From NCBI RefSeq assembly GCF_010998615.1, contig NZ_JAAEAH010000095.1:1-35357 (forward strand): a DNA stretch of 35,357 nt, written 5' to 3'. Both the position numbers and the translations under genes were made by a program. Positions 1 to 10,736 of the stretch are shown here, piece by piece. Origin of the DNA: Myxococcus sp. CA023 (GTDB taxonomy: Bacteria; Myxococcota; Myxococcia; Myxococcales; Myxococcaceae). The number at the start of each line of letters is the position of its first letter. The first letter of the stretch is position 1. The notes under the pieces were generated by a model, which worked only from the letters and a program-made list of their open reading frames with translations, ran no database searches and was not told where the DNA came from.

Positions 1-2
1 CC

Positions 3-128
3 ATGCTGGCCGCGCAGAAGGCGGAGAGCGTGCTGTCGGTGGCCGAACGCGCCGACACGCTGGCCAAGTCCGGCGAGGCCTCCATCGAGCTCACCATGGC
101 GGGACTCAACGACATCCGCGCCCAGGTA
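3..128 (+). pseudogene. Sense-strand fragment of a methyl-accepting chemotaxis protein signalling helix
   Basis: About 42 codons read on the plus strand as an MCP cytoplasmic coiled coil: a heptad-rich stretch with SGEASIELTMAGLNDIR, the spacing seen in the adaptation and signalling helices of myxobacterial MCPs. Resemblance stops after AQVA at about nt 128. The expected hairpin tip never follows, because the DNA there becomes the antisense of another MCP N-terminus. The upstream part lies outside the window. It is either the inverted interior of the same mcp gene that starts at nt 296 on the minus strand, or a fold-back join at a contig end. The MCP resemblance is seen in the sequence; the inversion is inferred. 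Confidence 0.6.
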
Positions 129-296
129 GCTGTCCGCCAGGTCGCTCTCCAGCCGCCGCGTGGCGACACCGGTGAGCAGGGTGGCCGCCGTCGCGCTGAT
201 GAGCGCGGTGACGAGCACGAACTTCGGCGCCAGCCCCAGCGACTGGCGGAACTGCTTCGACAACTGGGAGGCGAAGGATTGTTGCGGGAGGCTCAC
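120..296 (-). CDS. Methyl-accepting chemotaxis protein, N-terminal fragment (broken or partial)
   Basis: Starts at GTG 296, 77 nt downstream of the cheB stop on the same strand, so it is the last gene of the che operon. The visible product begins MSLPQQSFAS and has one hydrophobic segment at about residues 25-45 (KFVLVTALISATAATLLTGV), then charged residues RRLESDLADSYL, which is typical of MCP TM1 entering a periplasmic sensor. After about residue 58 the frame stays open to the window edge but no longer resembles an MCP, because it is antisense to an MCP signalling helix. The gene would supply the operon's receptor. Here it is either disrupted by an inversion or chimeric. A neighbouring intact mcp cannot be excluded outside the window. 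Confidence 0.6.
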
Positions 297-372
297 GGAA
301 TCACCGCCGGGGAAACGACGTCAGCACGGCACCCGCGCGGAGGCGGGCAGGTGAAACAGGCACAGGAGGAGC

Positions 373-1440
373 TCACCGGGTGGGTCCTCCCTCGGGGCGT
401 CCGCCCCGGAAGGGGGCGAAGGTACAGCTCTGGAGGATGAGCTCCGGCATCGAGGCCAGGGGCACGCCCTGGTCGGTGGCTTTCACATCCAGCGCGGCGC
501 GAGGCATGCCAAAGACGACCGACGACGCCTCGTCCTGGGAGAAGGTGACGCCGCCCGCCCGGCGGATGGCCAGCAGGCCGCGCGCGCCGTCCTCGCCCAT
601 GCCGGTGAGCACCACCCCGCCGCTGCGCCGGCCAAAGGCGGCGGCCAGCGACGTCAGCATCACATCCCCGCTGGGGCATGGCCCGCCCCGGCTGGGCTGC
701 AGGCGCGCCAGCCCGGCCGCGTCCACCAGCAGGTCATGGCCGTCCAGTGGGAAGTACACGCGGCCCGGCTCCAGCCGCTCGCCGTCCTTGGCGATGGCCA
801 CCGGCAGCGGCGTCACCTGGGACAGCCAGCGCACCATGCCCTGGGTGAAGCCCACGGTGATGTGCTGGGCGATGAGCAGCGGCACCGGCAGCGAGCGAGG
901 CAGCTTGGACAGCACGTCCGCGAGCGCGGGCGGCCCCCCCGTGGAGGCCACCACGCCGAAGATGTCCACCCGCGCGCCAGTGGGCGGCGGCGGCGCGGTG
1001 GCCGCACGCGGCCGGCGGGAGATGACGGGCACCTCCGCCATGAGGCACACCGAGTGCGCCAGCTCCTTGCCCCAGCGGCGCAGCTCCTCCGCGTTCGTCA
1101 CGTTAGGCTTGCCGATGAGTTCCAGCGCGCCGGCGCTCATCGCCTGGAAGCCCAGGTCCACGCCGCGCTGCTCCGCGACCGCGCTCACCACGAGGATGCG
1201 CGCGGGGGACTGGGACATGATGGCGGCGATGGCCCCCGGTCCATCCAGGCCGGGAAGCAGCAGGTCCATGGTGATGACATCGGGGCGCAGCAGGCGCGCC
1301 AGCTGCACGGCGCGGTTGCCATCTCCCGCCCGGCCCACGACTTCGATGCGCGGCTCCTCCGTGAGGAGGGCCGTCAGCATGTTCGCCATGGTGGGCGAAT
1401 CGTCCACCACGAGGACCCGGATGGGTCGCTGAACGCTCAC
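373..1440 (-). CDS. cheB: CheB: receptor glutamate methylesterase response regulator
   Basis: 355 aa. An N-terminal receiver (about 1-125) has VVDDS at 11-15 and phosphoacceptor Asp59 in the TMDLLLPG motif. A linker with a PPPP run follows, then a C-terminal CheB methylesterase domain with Ser in VASTGGP, His in IAQHIT and Asp in GMGEDGA. All three catalytic residues are present. CheB removes methyl groups from MCP glutamates in the cytoplasm and is activated by phosphotransfer from CheA. The GTG start at 1440 overlaps the cheA stop as GTGA, indicating translational coupling; an in-frame upstream extension inside cheA is less likely. A cheR in the same operon makes this an adaptation-competent system. 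Confidence 0.95.
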   Translation of the reverse strand: MSVQRPIRVLVVDDSPTMANMLTALLTEEPRIEVVGRAGDGNRAVQLARLLRPDVITMDLLLPGLDGPGAIAAIMSQSPARILVVSAVAEQRGVDLGFQAMSAGALELIGKPNVTNAEELRRWGKELAHSVCLMAEVPVISRRPRAATAPPPPTGARVDIFGVVASTGGPPALADVLSKLPRSLPVPLLIAQHITVGFTQGMVRWLSQVTPLPVAIAKDGERLEPGRVYFPLDGHDLLVDAAGLARLQPSRGGPCPSGDVMLTSLAAAFGRRSGGVVLTGMGEDGARGLLAIRRAGGVTFSQDEASSVVFGMPRAALDVKATDQGVPLASMPELILQSCTFAPFRGGRPEGGPTR

Positions 1441-3581
1441 GCGCGACTCCCCCGGCGGCTCATGACGTCCAGCACCTCTGCCAGCAGACGGCCCGCAGCG
1501 CACTCGCGCTTGCTGAGGTAGCCGTCCGCGCCCGCCTTCAGGCCCCGCTCGCGCGCCACCGAACTGTCGTGCGCGGAGACCAGGATGACGGGCAGCGACG
1601 CCGTCTCCGGGCGCTCACGCAGCTTCGCGATGAGCTGGATGCCGTCCATCTCCTCCATGTCCAGGTCGCAGATGACGACGTCGTAGGTGTCCGACTGGAG
1701 CCGGTCCAGGGCCCGGGCCCCGCTGGCCGCCAGGTGCACCGTGAAGCCGCCCGCCTCCAGCATGGCCCGGTGCAGCGCCCGCGCGGTGAGCGAGTCGTCC
1801 ACCACCAGCGCCCGCCGCTGCGCCGACACCTGCACCTGCACCGTCTCCGTTACCAGCCAGTCCGGGCGGCAGATGAGCAGCAGCTCGCCACGGCTGAGCG
1901 TGGCCGCGCCCTGCCAGGCCGGCACGTCGCGGACTTCCGACGGCAGCGGGCGGATGACCAAATCCCGGTCCCCCACCACCGCGTCCACCACCAGCGCCAC
2001 GCGCTTGCCACCGCTCTGGACAATCAGCAGCGGCTGCCCTTCGGCCGGCGGCGCCAGGGCGCGCAGGCCCAGCCGCGCCCCCAGGTCCACCACCGACAAC
2101 AGCTGTCCCTGGTACTCCAAATGCGCCCGGCGCTTGCCCAGGCGCAGCGACTCCGCGCGCGCCAGCTGCGTGGCCTCCACCGCCAGCATGGGCAGGCCCA
2201 CCAGCTGCTCCAGCACGCGCACCACCAGCACCGGCGAGCTGCCCAGGTCCGTGGGCAGCGTCAGCATGAAGCGCGTGCCCTGCCCCGGCGTGCTCGCGAC
2301 CTCGATGCGGCCCTGCAGTGCCTCCACCGACGCGCGCACCGCGTCCAGGCCCACGCCGCGGCCGGACGTGTCCGTCACGTCCGTGCGGGTGCTGAAGCCG
2401 GACCGGAAGATGAGGTCCCGCAGCTGGTTTTCGTTGAGGCGCGCCGTCTCCTCCGCGGTGACGACGCCGCGCTGCTCGGCCAGGCGTCGCACCACCTCCA
2501 CGTCGATGCCGGCGCCGTCGTCGGACGCCTCCAGGTAGAGCAGGTTGCCCTGCTGCTCCACGCGCAGGGTGAGCGCGCCCTCGTGGTGCTTGCCCGCGCG
2601 CTCGCGGTCCGCCGGCAGCTCCAGCCCGTGGTCCACGGCGTTGCGCAGCAGGTGCACCAGCGAGCCCTGCAGCTTCTCCAGCAGGCGCCGGTCCAGCGAC
2701 ACCTCCGAGCCCACCACCGACAGCCGCGCTTCCTTGCCCAGCTGACGGGACAAATCACGCACCATGCGCTGGAGCGGATCCAGGATGGTGCGCACCGGGC
2801 GCGTGGTGATGGCCTTGAGGCCATCCTCCAGCGCGTCGACGATGTCACTCGTCTCCTCACCGTCGGTGCGCAGCGAGCGCGCGGTGCCGGACAGCGCCGT
2901 ACGCGCCTCCGCCGTCTCCGCCAGCAGCCCCTGCTTCGCCAGCAGCACGGCCACCCGCTCCAGTTCGCGGCCCCGCTCCTCCACGCGCAGGCGCACCTCG
3001 CGCAGGCGCTCCACCTCACGCATCAGCGCCGTCACCTGCCACGACGACACGCGCCAGCCCGCGTCCGCGGACTCTGGCAGCGCGTCCGGCACGGACACGG
3101 GCTCCGCGGACGGAGCCGGCGCGGCGACGGCGGCCAGGCCCCCGGAGGCGGCGACCATGGCCGCGGCCTCTTCGGGCGGCGGCGCGTCCGCCACCAACTG
3201 CGCCAGGGCAGCCGCCGGGTCCGGAAGCGCGTCCCCGCGCCCGTCCGCGTGGGCCTGCGCGCGCAGCAGGAAGAGGTCCAGGCCGTGGAGCAGGATGTCC
3301 ACCACCGGCCGCGGCATCTTCTGAGGGTTGGCCTTCAGCGGGGCGAGCGCGTCCTCCAGCTTGTGGGCGATGTCGCTCAGGTCCTGCATGCCCAGCGAGG
3401 CGGCGCTGCCCTTCAGGGTGTGCAGGTGGCGGCCCAGCCGGACGTAGAGCCTGGTGAGGGCGTCCGTCTCCAGGCCCTCGCGCTCCAGCTCCAGCAGGTC
3501 CATGGTGACCTTCTGGACCACTTCCTGGGCCTCGACGGCGAAGCCCGCGACGAGCCCCTGCAGCATCGGATCAACGGGCAT
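1437..3581 (-). CDS. cheA: Hybrid chemotaxis histidine kinase CheA with C-terminal receiver
   Basis: 714 aa. An N-terminal HPt domain carries His54 in HTLKGSAA. An Ala/Pro-rich linker (about 130-190) is followed by dimerisation helices and a HATPase domain with the N box LLRNAVDHG, DDGAGID and GRGVGLD. A CheW-like regulatory domain comes next, then a C-terminal receiver with VVDDS, phosphoacceptor Asp in ICDLDMEEMDG and Lys in YLSKRE. CheA autophosphorylates when controlled by receptor and CheW and passes phosphate to CheY and CheB. There is no obvious P2 domain. The attached receiver matches the FrzE-type architecture common in myxobacteria, where it can modulate the kinase or act as a phosphate sink. 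ATG 3581 overlaps the upstream cheW by 11 nt. Confidence 0.96.
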   Translation of the reverse strand: MPVDPMLQGLVAGFAVEAQEVVQKVTMDLLELEREGLETDALTRLYVRLGRHLHTLKGSAASLGMQDLSDIAHKLEDALAPLKANPQKMPRPVVDILLHGLDLFLLRAQAHADGRGDALPDPAAALAQLVADAPPPEEAAAMVAASGGLAAVAAPAPSAEPVSVPDALPESADAGWRVSSWQVTALMREVERLREVRLRVEERGRELERVAVLLAKQGLLAETAEARTALSGTARSLRTDGEETSDIVDALEDGLKAITTRPVRTILDPLQRMVRDLSRQLGKEARLSVVGSEVSLDRRLLEKLQGSLVHLLRNAVDHGLELPADRERAGKHHEGALTLRVEQQGNLLYLEASDDGAGIDVEVVRRLAEQRGVVTAEETARLNENQLRDLIFRSGFSTRTDVTDTSGRGVGLDAVRASVEALQGRIEVASTPGQGTRFMLTLPTDLGSSPVLVVRVLEQLVGLPMLAVEATQLARAESLRLGKRRAHLEYQGQLLSVVDLGARLGLRALAPPAEGQPLLIVQSGGKRVALVVDAVVGDRDLVIRPLPSEVRDVPAWQGAATLSRGELLLICRPDWLVTETVQVQVSAQRRALVVDDSLTARALHRAMLEAGGFTVHLAASGARALDRLQSDTYDVVICDLDMEEMDGIQLIAKLRERPETASLPVILVSAHDSSVARERGLKAGADGYLSKRECAAGRLLAEVLDVMSRRGSRA

Positions 3582-4119
3582 GACGGGCTCCCGTGCCGCG
3601 CGTGGCGGAGAACAGCCGCTTCAGGTCGATGAGGTGGATGAGCTGCCGGTCCTGCGTGAAGACCTCCATCACCGCCCCCTCCGCGCGCACCCGCGCGGCT
3701 TCCACCGCGCTCATGGGCAGCGTGGTGGGGCGGGGAATGGCCTCGCAGTCCAGCGCGCACAGCTCGCCGTCACCGCGGTCCACCACCAGCAGCACCGCCG
3801 GGTCCTGCCGCCAGCCGTGGCCGCCCAGCAGCGACGCCAGGCTGAGCGCGGCCAGCACCTGGCCCTGGAAGCGCAGCACCCCGACGACGTGCGGCGCCGA
3901 CAGCGGCACCGGCGACACCATCTTCAGGGGCAGCGCGGCGCGCAGCGACTCCAGGGAGAGCGCGTAGCGCTCCTCACCGAGCGGGAACTCGGCAATCCAG
4001 TGGACCGCCTCCTCGACGGTGTTCTCCCCCTGCTCTCGCAGGCGGGACGCGCGCCGCTCCAACAGCTCGAGCGCCTCGGCCTCCTGGGCCTCTTCCAACG
4101 TCCGCGGGGTGACCTTCAT
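3571..4119 (-). CDS. cheW: CheW-like coupling protein
   Basis: 182 aa, with a single CheW domain (about 40-170) after a charged, Glu-rich N-terminal helix of about 35 residues. CheW-type features include EFPLGEERYALSLESLRAAL, VVGVLRFQGQVLAALSL and the terminal LIHLIDLKRLF. It would bridge receptor and CheA on the cytoplasmic face of the membrane. ATG 4119 overlaps the cheR stop as ATGA, and its own end overlaps cheA by 11 nt, so it is tightly coupled inside the operon. The N-terminal helix is longer than in the smallest CheW proteins. This is the second CheW domain outside CheA in this operon; the other is fused to a receiver two genes upstream. Confidence 0.92.
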   Translation of the reverse strand: MKVTPRTLEEAQEAEALELLERRASRLREQGENTVEEAVHWIAEFPLGEERYALSLESLRAALPLKMVSPVPLSAPHVVGVLRFQGQVLAALSLASLLGGHGWRQDPAVLLVVDRGDGELCALDCEAIPRPTTLPMSAVEAARVRAEGAVMEVFTQDRQLIHLIDLKRLFSATRGTGARHAR

Positions 4120-5357
4120 TCGAGCGCCCCCTGGTTGAGGTAGGCGTCAGCGGACGCCTGGTAGAAACGCGCGGGCAGGGCCTCCGGCCCCTCCACGAGC
4201 TGGTCAGGAGGAAGCCGCTCGGCGCGCGAGCGCAAGGCGCGCATCAGCGGCACCGCGCCTTCCCGCGCCCCGGAGCGCTCCCGCAGCAGGGCCAGCTCCA
4301 ACAGCCCTGGCAGATAGTCCGGCGCCTGGCGGACCAGGGCCTCCAGCACGGAGGACGCGCCCACCTCGTCGCCTTCCTCGATGCGCTCCAGCGCATTCAG
4401 GTGCTGCCGCGTGGGCGGCGGCGGAGGCGCCACGGGCACCTCGCGCACCGGAGCGGGCATCAGCGGCGCCACCGGACGGCGGGACGGCGCCGCCACCGGA
4501 CGGGCGAGGGTGGCGGCGCGGGACGCGGCGGCGGCGCGGGCGTTCAGCTCTTCCTGCGTGAGGAGGCGGAAGGCCTGCAGCTCCGGCGGCCCCTCGCGGA
4601 CCATGCCCGCGGGGACGCGGTCCACCTCCACGGCGCCCAGGAACAACCAGCCGCCGGGGTTGAGCGTGCGCGACAGGAGGGAGATGGCCGCGTCACGCGC
4701 GGCGGGAGTGAAATAGGTGAGCACGTTGCGGCAGAGGATGAAGTCGAAGCGACCGAAGCGCTCGGGCAGCGGCGCCAGCAGATTCGCCTGGGCGAAGGTG
4801 GTGATGCGGCGGACGGGGGGAAGGATGGTGACCTCGCGCTCGCCCGTCTCCGAGTAGAGCGGGAAGAGGCGCGGCGCGGACTCGCGGCGGGACCACGTTC
4901 CGTAGGTGGCGCGGCGGGCCGCCTCCAGGCTGGCCTCGTGGATGTCCGTACCCAGCACCTCCACGGGAAAGCCGTGCGGCAGCGACGCCTGGAGACACGC
5001 GGCCAGCGAATACGCCTCCTCGCCAGACGCGCAGCCCGCGCTCCAGCCCCGCAGGGCCAGGGCACCACGCTGGAGCGCCGCGGGCACGGCCTCGTGGGAG
5101 ATGAAGCGGAAGTGCTCCGGGTGGCGGAAGAAGTACGTCTCCCCCACCAGGATGGCCTTCACCAGCGCGGTGGCCAGGTGGGAGACGGGATGGAGCAGTT
5201 CGCCCAGCAAGTCGGGCGCGGTGCGCCCGCGGGCCAGCTCCGCGCGAACGACGCGGTCCACCGCCTCGGAGGCAATGGCGTCATTGCGAAAGCCAGTGAT
5301 GCTGGCCACCACTTCCCGCGCGCGGGCCAGCAGCCGCGGGTCGAGCGCTCCGCTCAT
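4116..5357 (-). CDS. cheR: CheR methyltransferase with C-terminal TPR-like extension
   Basis: 413 aa. An N-terminal helical CheR domain with GETYFFR at 72-78 precedes a SAM-binding Rossmann fold with SAGCASGEEAYSLA at 106-119, DILGTDIHE-type acidic loop (VLGTDIHEAS here) and FILCRNVLTYF. A Pro/Ala-rich linker then leads to about 100 residues of helical, TPR-like repeats (LNALERIEEGDEVGASSVLE and following). CheR methylates MCP glutamates using SAM. The TPR tail resembles FrzF-type CheR proteins, in which TPRs restrict or select targets. ATG 5357 overlaps the preceding stop as ATGA; longer in-frame readings run through the upstream gene and are unsupported. Confidence 0.94.
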   Translation of the reverse strand: MSGALDPRLLARAREVVASITGFRNDAIASEAVDRVVRAELARGRTAPDLLGELLHPVSHLATALVKAILVGETYFFRHPEHFRFISHEAVPAALQRGALALRGWSAGCASGEEAYSLAACLQASLPHGFPVEVLGTDIHEASLEAARRATYGTWSRRESAPRLFPLYSETGEREVTILPPVRRITTFAQANLLAPLPERFGRFDFILCRNVLTYFTPAARDAAISLLSRTLNPGGWLFLGAVEVDRVPAGMVREGPPELQAFRLLTQEELNARAAAASRAATLARPVAAPSRRPVAPLMPAPVREVPVAPPPPPTRQHLNALERIEEGDEVGASSVLEALVRQAPDYLPGLLELALLRERSGAREGAVPLMRALRSRAERLPPDQLVEGPEALPARFYQASADAYLNQGALE

Positions 5358-6220
5358 GCGTTCCGCCCGGCCTCCGCGGCCTCGAGCATCGCGGGCAGCT
5401 CCCGCAGGAGCCCCCGCGCGATGAATACCCGCGGGTCCAGGATGGGCAGCGCACGCCCTCCCGACCGCAGCATGCCGATGAGCCCCTCGCGCAGCGGGCC
5501 ATGGTCGGCGCCGCCCACGCGCTCGCGCCGGTCGATATCCGCCGCCGCGTACTCCTCGGGGTCCTTCACCGTGTCCACGGCGAGCGCCAGCGACACGCCC
5601 TCCGCCTCGATGACGACGAGCATGCGCTCCACGCGCGTCAGCTTGTGCTCCACGCCCAGCCGGCGCGCCACGTCCAGCACGCACAGCGCCGCGCCCCGCA
5701 CCTCCACGTATTCGCGCAGGTACGCCGGCCCGGTGGGCAGCGGCCGGGTCGCCGGATGCAGCAGGACCTCCCGCACCGCGTCCAGCGGAATGGCGAACTC
5801 CAGCTCGCCCACCGTCACGCGAAGCACCAACAGCGAGCCCGTGCGCGCCCGCTGCCGCGCGCTCGTCATGGCCTCGCCCACCGTCTGCAGCAGCTCGTCC
5901 GCGCGGAACGGCTTGGCCAGGAAGGCCTCCGCGCCCAGGCCCAGGCATGCCTCCGCGCGCGACTTCTCCGAGGAGATGATGATGACGGGGATATCGGCCG
6001 TGGCCGGATCCGCCTTCATCCGCTGGAGGACCTCGTCGCCGTCCATCTCCGGCATGGACAAATCGAGCAACACCGCCACCGGACGCAGGCGCCCCACCTT
6101 CTCCAGGGCCTCGCGGCCGTTGCTGGCGGTGTGGATGGTGTAGTGGCCGGAGAGGATGGCCCGCTCCAGCGCGAGAATCGCGTCGCTGTCGTCGACGAGC
6201 AGCAGGGACGGCAGGCTCAC
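5354..6220 (-). CDS. REC-CheW fusion (CheV-like with reversed domain order)
   Basis: 288 aa. The receiver comes first (about 1-122), with LLLVDDSD, phosphoacceptor Asp53 in LLDLSMPEMDG and Lys in FLAKPF. A CheW domain follows (about 130-280), with ELEFAIPLDAVREVLL, YLREYVEVRGAALCVLDVARR and GGRALPILDPRVFI. Classical CheV has CheW first and REC second, so this order is inverted. It is likely a phosphorylation-controlled coupler or adaptation protein between receptor and CheA. The GTG start at 6220 lies 5 nt after the cheY stop, and its end overlaps cheR. The domain calls are firm; the role is inferred. Confidence 0.9.
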   Translation of the reverse strand: MSLPSLLLVDDSDAILALERAILSGHYTIHTASNGREALEKVGRLRPVAVLLDLSMPEMDGDEVLQRMKADPATADIPVIIISSEKSRAEACLGLGAEAFLAKPFRADELLQTVGEAMTSARQRARTGSLLVLRVTVGELEFAIPLDAVREVLLHPATRPLPTGPAYLREYVEVRGAALCVLDVARRLGVEHKLTRVERMLVVIEAEGVSLALAVDTVKDPEEYAAADIDRRERVGGADHGPLREGLIGMLRSGGRALPILDPRVFIARGLLRELPAMLEAAEAGRNA

Positions 6221-6225
6221 GGCGG

Positions 6226-6612
6226 TCAGGCCTTGGTGAGGAACTGACGGACCGTTTCCGTCAGCTCGTGGTGGGACACCGGCTTCTGGATGAAGGCGTT
6301 GGCGCCGGCCTCGGTGCCGCGCTGACGCAGGTCCACGTTCTTCTCCGCCGTCAGCAGCAGGATGGGCACCGAGCGGACCTGCGGCATCGCGCTGGCGCGC
6401 ACCTCCTTGACGAAGGTGATGCCGTCCATCCCCGGCATGTTGATGTCCGCGATGACCAGACTCACCGGCACCAGCCGAAGAATCTGCAGCCCCCGGGTCG
6501 CATCGTCAGCCTCGACGGTCGAGACCTTGAGGTTCATCAGGTAGATCTTGACGATGTTGCGAACCGTCGGGCTGTCGTCCACCAGCAAGACGTTGGTGCT
6601 GTGGGTGCTCAC
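6226..6612 (-). CDS. cheY: CheY-like single-domain response regulator
   Basis: 128 aa consisting only of a receiver: VLLVDDS at 8-14, phosphoacceptor Asp56 in IADINMPGMDG, Thr in LLTAEKN and Lys in FIQKPVS. The GTG start at 6612 is chosen because AGGAG lies about 10 nt upstream and the product then begins directly before the receiver (MSTHSTNVLLVDD); a longer upstream reading adds an Arg-rich tail of no recognisable kind. It is the first gene of the che operon and the probable output of the CheA in the cluster. It resembles the receiver encoded at 25256, sharing KIYLM after helix 1 and VPIL before the Thr loop. Confidence 0.92.
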   Translation of the reverse strand: MSTHSTNVLLVDDSPTVRNIVKIYLMNLKVSTVEADDATRGLQILRLVPVSLVIADINMPGMDGITFVKEVRASAMPQVRSVPILLLTAEKNVDLRQRGTEAGANAFIQKPVSHHELTETVRQFLTKA

Positions 6613-6688
6613 TGTGCGGCGGCTCCTGCGCAGGCCCCGCGACACGCGGAGAGTCCTGCGAAACGTTCAAGACTCTACCGTGAGGGCA

Positions 6689-6698
6689 CTCACGTGAG
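6689..6698. promoter_or_regulatory. Perfect 10-bp palindrome upstream of the che operon
   Basis: CTCACGTGAG lies 77 nt upstream of the cheY start, next to an overlapping GTGAG/CTCAC inverted pair beginning at 6680. It could be an operator for the che operon. The palindrome is seen directly; function is a guess. Confidence 0.25.
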
Positions 6699-6714
6699 AA
6701 CAGGGGGCGGGCCG

Positions 6715-6733
6715 GCCCGGCATCCATCCGGGC
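6715..6733 (-). terminator. Weak hairpin between fabI and cheY
   Basis: GCCCGG pairs with CCGGGC across a 7-nt loop. It sits 18 nt beyond the stronger hairpin at 6765-6790 in the fabI direction and may assist termination. There is no T-tract. Confidence 0.3.
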
Positions 6734-6764
6734 AGGCAGGTGTCGGATGACCTCAGAGGGGACG

Positions 6765-6790
6765 CCCCCGGGTCCAGATGGTCCCGGGGG
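6765..6790 (-). terminator. Probable fabI terminator
   Basis: An 8-bp perfect stem (CCCCCGGG with CCCGGGGG) is followed, after one mismatch, by two more G-C pairs closing a 4-nt loop. It lies 8 nt past the fabI stop and would separate fabI from the che operon on the same strand. The stem is pure GC without a U-tract, as is common in this lineage. Confidence 0.55.
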
Positions 6791-6797
6791 AAAGGGC

Positions 6798-7616
6798 CTA
6801 CTCGCCGGCGGGCTTGGGCGGGAGCTCGTCCGCGTCCGGCGTCACCGGAGGCGCGCCAATGGCGTGGTAGCCACCGTCCACGTGGATCATTTCGCCGGTG
6901 GTGGAGGGCAGCCAGTCCGACAGCAGAGCACACGCGGTGCGGGCCACCATGTCGTGGCTGTCCTTCGCGCTCCAGCCCAGGGGGGCCTGCTGGCCCCAGC
7001 CACGCTCCAGGGCCTTGAAGCCTGGAATGCCCTTCGCGGCGATGGTGGATAGGGGACCGGCGGCCAGGGCGTTGACGCGGATGCCCTTGGGGCCCAGGTC
7101 GCGCGCCAGGTAGCGCACCGTGGACTCCAGGGCCGCCTTGCACACCCCCATCCAATCGTAGATGGGCCAGGCGACGCGGTTGTCGAAGTCCAGCGTGACG
7201 ATGGAGCCCCCCTGCGTCATCAGCGGCAGGCACGCCACTGACAGCTCCTTCAACGAGAACGTGGAGATGCGGAACGCCGTCTGCACGCTCTCCCACGGGG
7301 TGTTGAGAAAGTTGCCACCCAAAGCATCTTCGGGCGCGAAGGCAATGGAATGCAACACACCGTCCACCCGGTCCCACCGTTGGCGCAGGGCGTCCGTGAG
7401 TGCGGGGAAGTGGGCGGAGTTGGTGACGTCCAATTCCAGCACCTCCATTCCCGGCTTGAGGCGCTTGGCGCTCCGCTCAGTGAGGGACTTGGCCCGACCG
7501 AAGCCGGTGAGGAGGACCTCGGCCCCCTGAGCCAGCGCGTGCTCGGCGATGCCGTAGGCCAGGGACTGAGGCGTGAGCACCCCGGTGATGAGCAGCTTCT
7601 TGCCTTGGAGCAGCAT
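6798..7616 (-). CDS. fabI: Enoyl-[acyl-carrier-protein] reductase (NADH), FabI/InhA type
   Basis: 272 aa, the usual length for the family. It reduces trans-2-enoyl-ACP in the last step of each fatty-acid elongation round in the cytoplasm. It is an atypical SDR: the N-terminal dinucleotide motif reads LITGVLTPQSLAYGIA, and the catalytic pair is Tyr153 and Lys160 (Y-x6-K in YDWMGVCK). The motif SIAFAPEDALGG follows the strand equivalent to the InhA/FabI substrate pocket. Wording such as GVLTPQSLAYGIAEHA and DFDNRVAWPIYDWM is closer to actinobacterial InhA than to E. coli FabI. GAGG lies 8 nt upstream of ATG 7616. It diverges from sucA across about 210 nt. Confidence 0.94.
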   Translation of the reverse strand: MLLQGKKLLITGVLTPQSLAYGIAEHALAQGAEVLLTGFGRAKSLTERSAKRLKPGMEVLELDVTNSAHFPALTDALRQRWDRVDGVLHSIAFAPEDALGGNFLNTPWESVQTAFRISTFSLKELSVACLPLMTQGGSIVTLDFDNRVAWPIYDWMGVCKAALESTVRYLARDLGPKGIRVNALAAGPLSTIAAKGIPGFKALERGWGQQAPLGWSAKDSHDMVARTACALLSDWLPSTTGEMIHVDGGYHAIGAPPVTPDADELPPKPAGE

Positions 7617-7665
7617 GGAGACAGCCTCGTTGCGGAAGAGGAAAGACAGGAAACGCGTTCTCTAC

Positions 7666-7685
7666 CATTCCTTCTGGGCGGAATG
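7666..7685. promoter_or_regulatory. Inverted repeat in the fabI-sucA intergenic region
   Basis: CATTCC and GGAATG are separated by 8 nt, 50 nt upstream of the fabI ATG. The arms are one helical turn apart and could bind a dimeric regulator of fabI. No known operator consensus is matched with confidence. Confidence 0.25.
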
Positions 7686-7743
7686 CTTGAAGTTGCACTC
7701 ACCTGGGGCATGAATCCACCTGCTCCGCGGCAATGGGTGCGGC

Positions 7744-7772
7744 TTATCAGCCAGCGGGCGGGCGCTACAAAT
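7744..7772 (+). promoter_or_regulatory. Candidate sucAB promoter
   Basis: TTATCA (7744-7749) and TACAAAT (7766-7772) are separated by 16 nt, resembling -35 and -10 boxes of the housekeeping sigma factor. This is the most AT-rich patch in the divergent region and lies about 55 nt before the sucA ATG. Confidence 0.35.
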
Positions 7773-7826
7773 AGGCGCTGCTAAAACCCCCCAACGGGGC
7801 GCCCATCCAGTAAAAGACGACACGCC

Positions 7827-10725
<2,899 letters not shown>

Positions 10726-10736
<11 letters not shown>

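Noticed and set aside
1569..3632. 687-codon open frame on the plus strand opposite cheA
   Set aside because: Dominated by His, Arg and Gln repeats mirroring cheA codons; it has no ribosome-binding site or domain.
5358..5948. Longer N-terminus for CheR running back through the REC-CheW gene
   Set aside because: The extension is Arg/Gly/Ala shadow sequence; the ATG at 5357 overlaps the upstream stop as ATGA and matches CheR family length.
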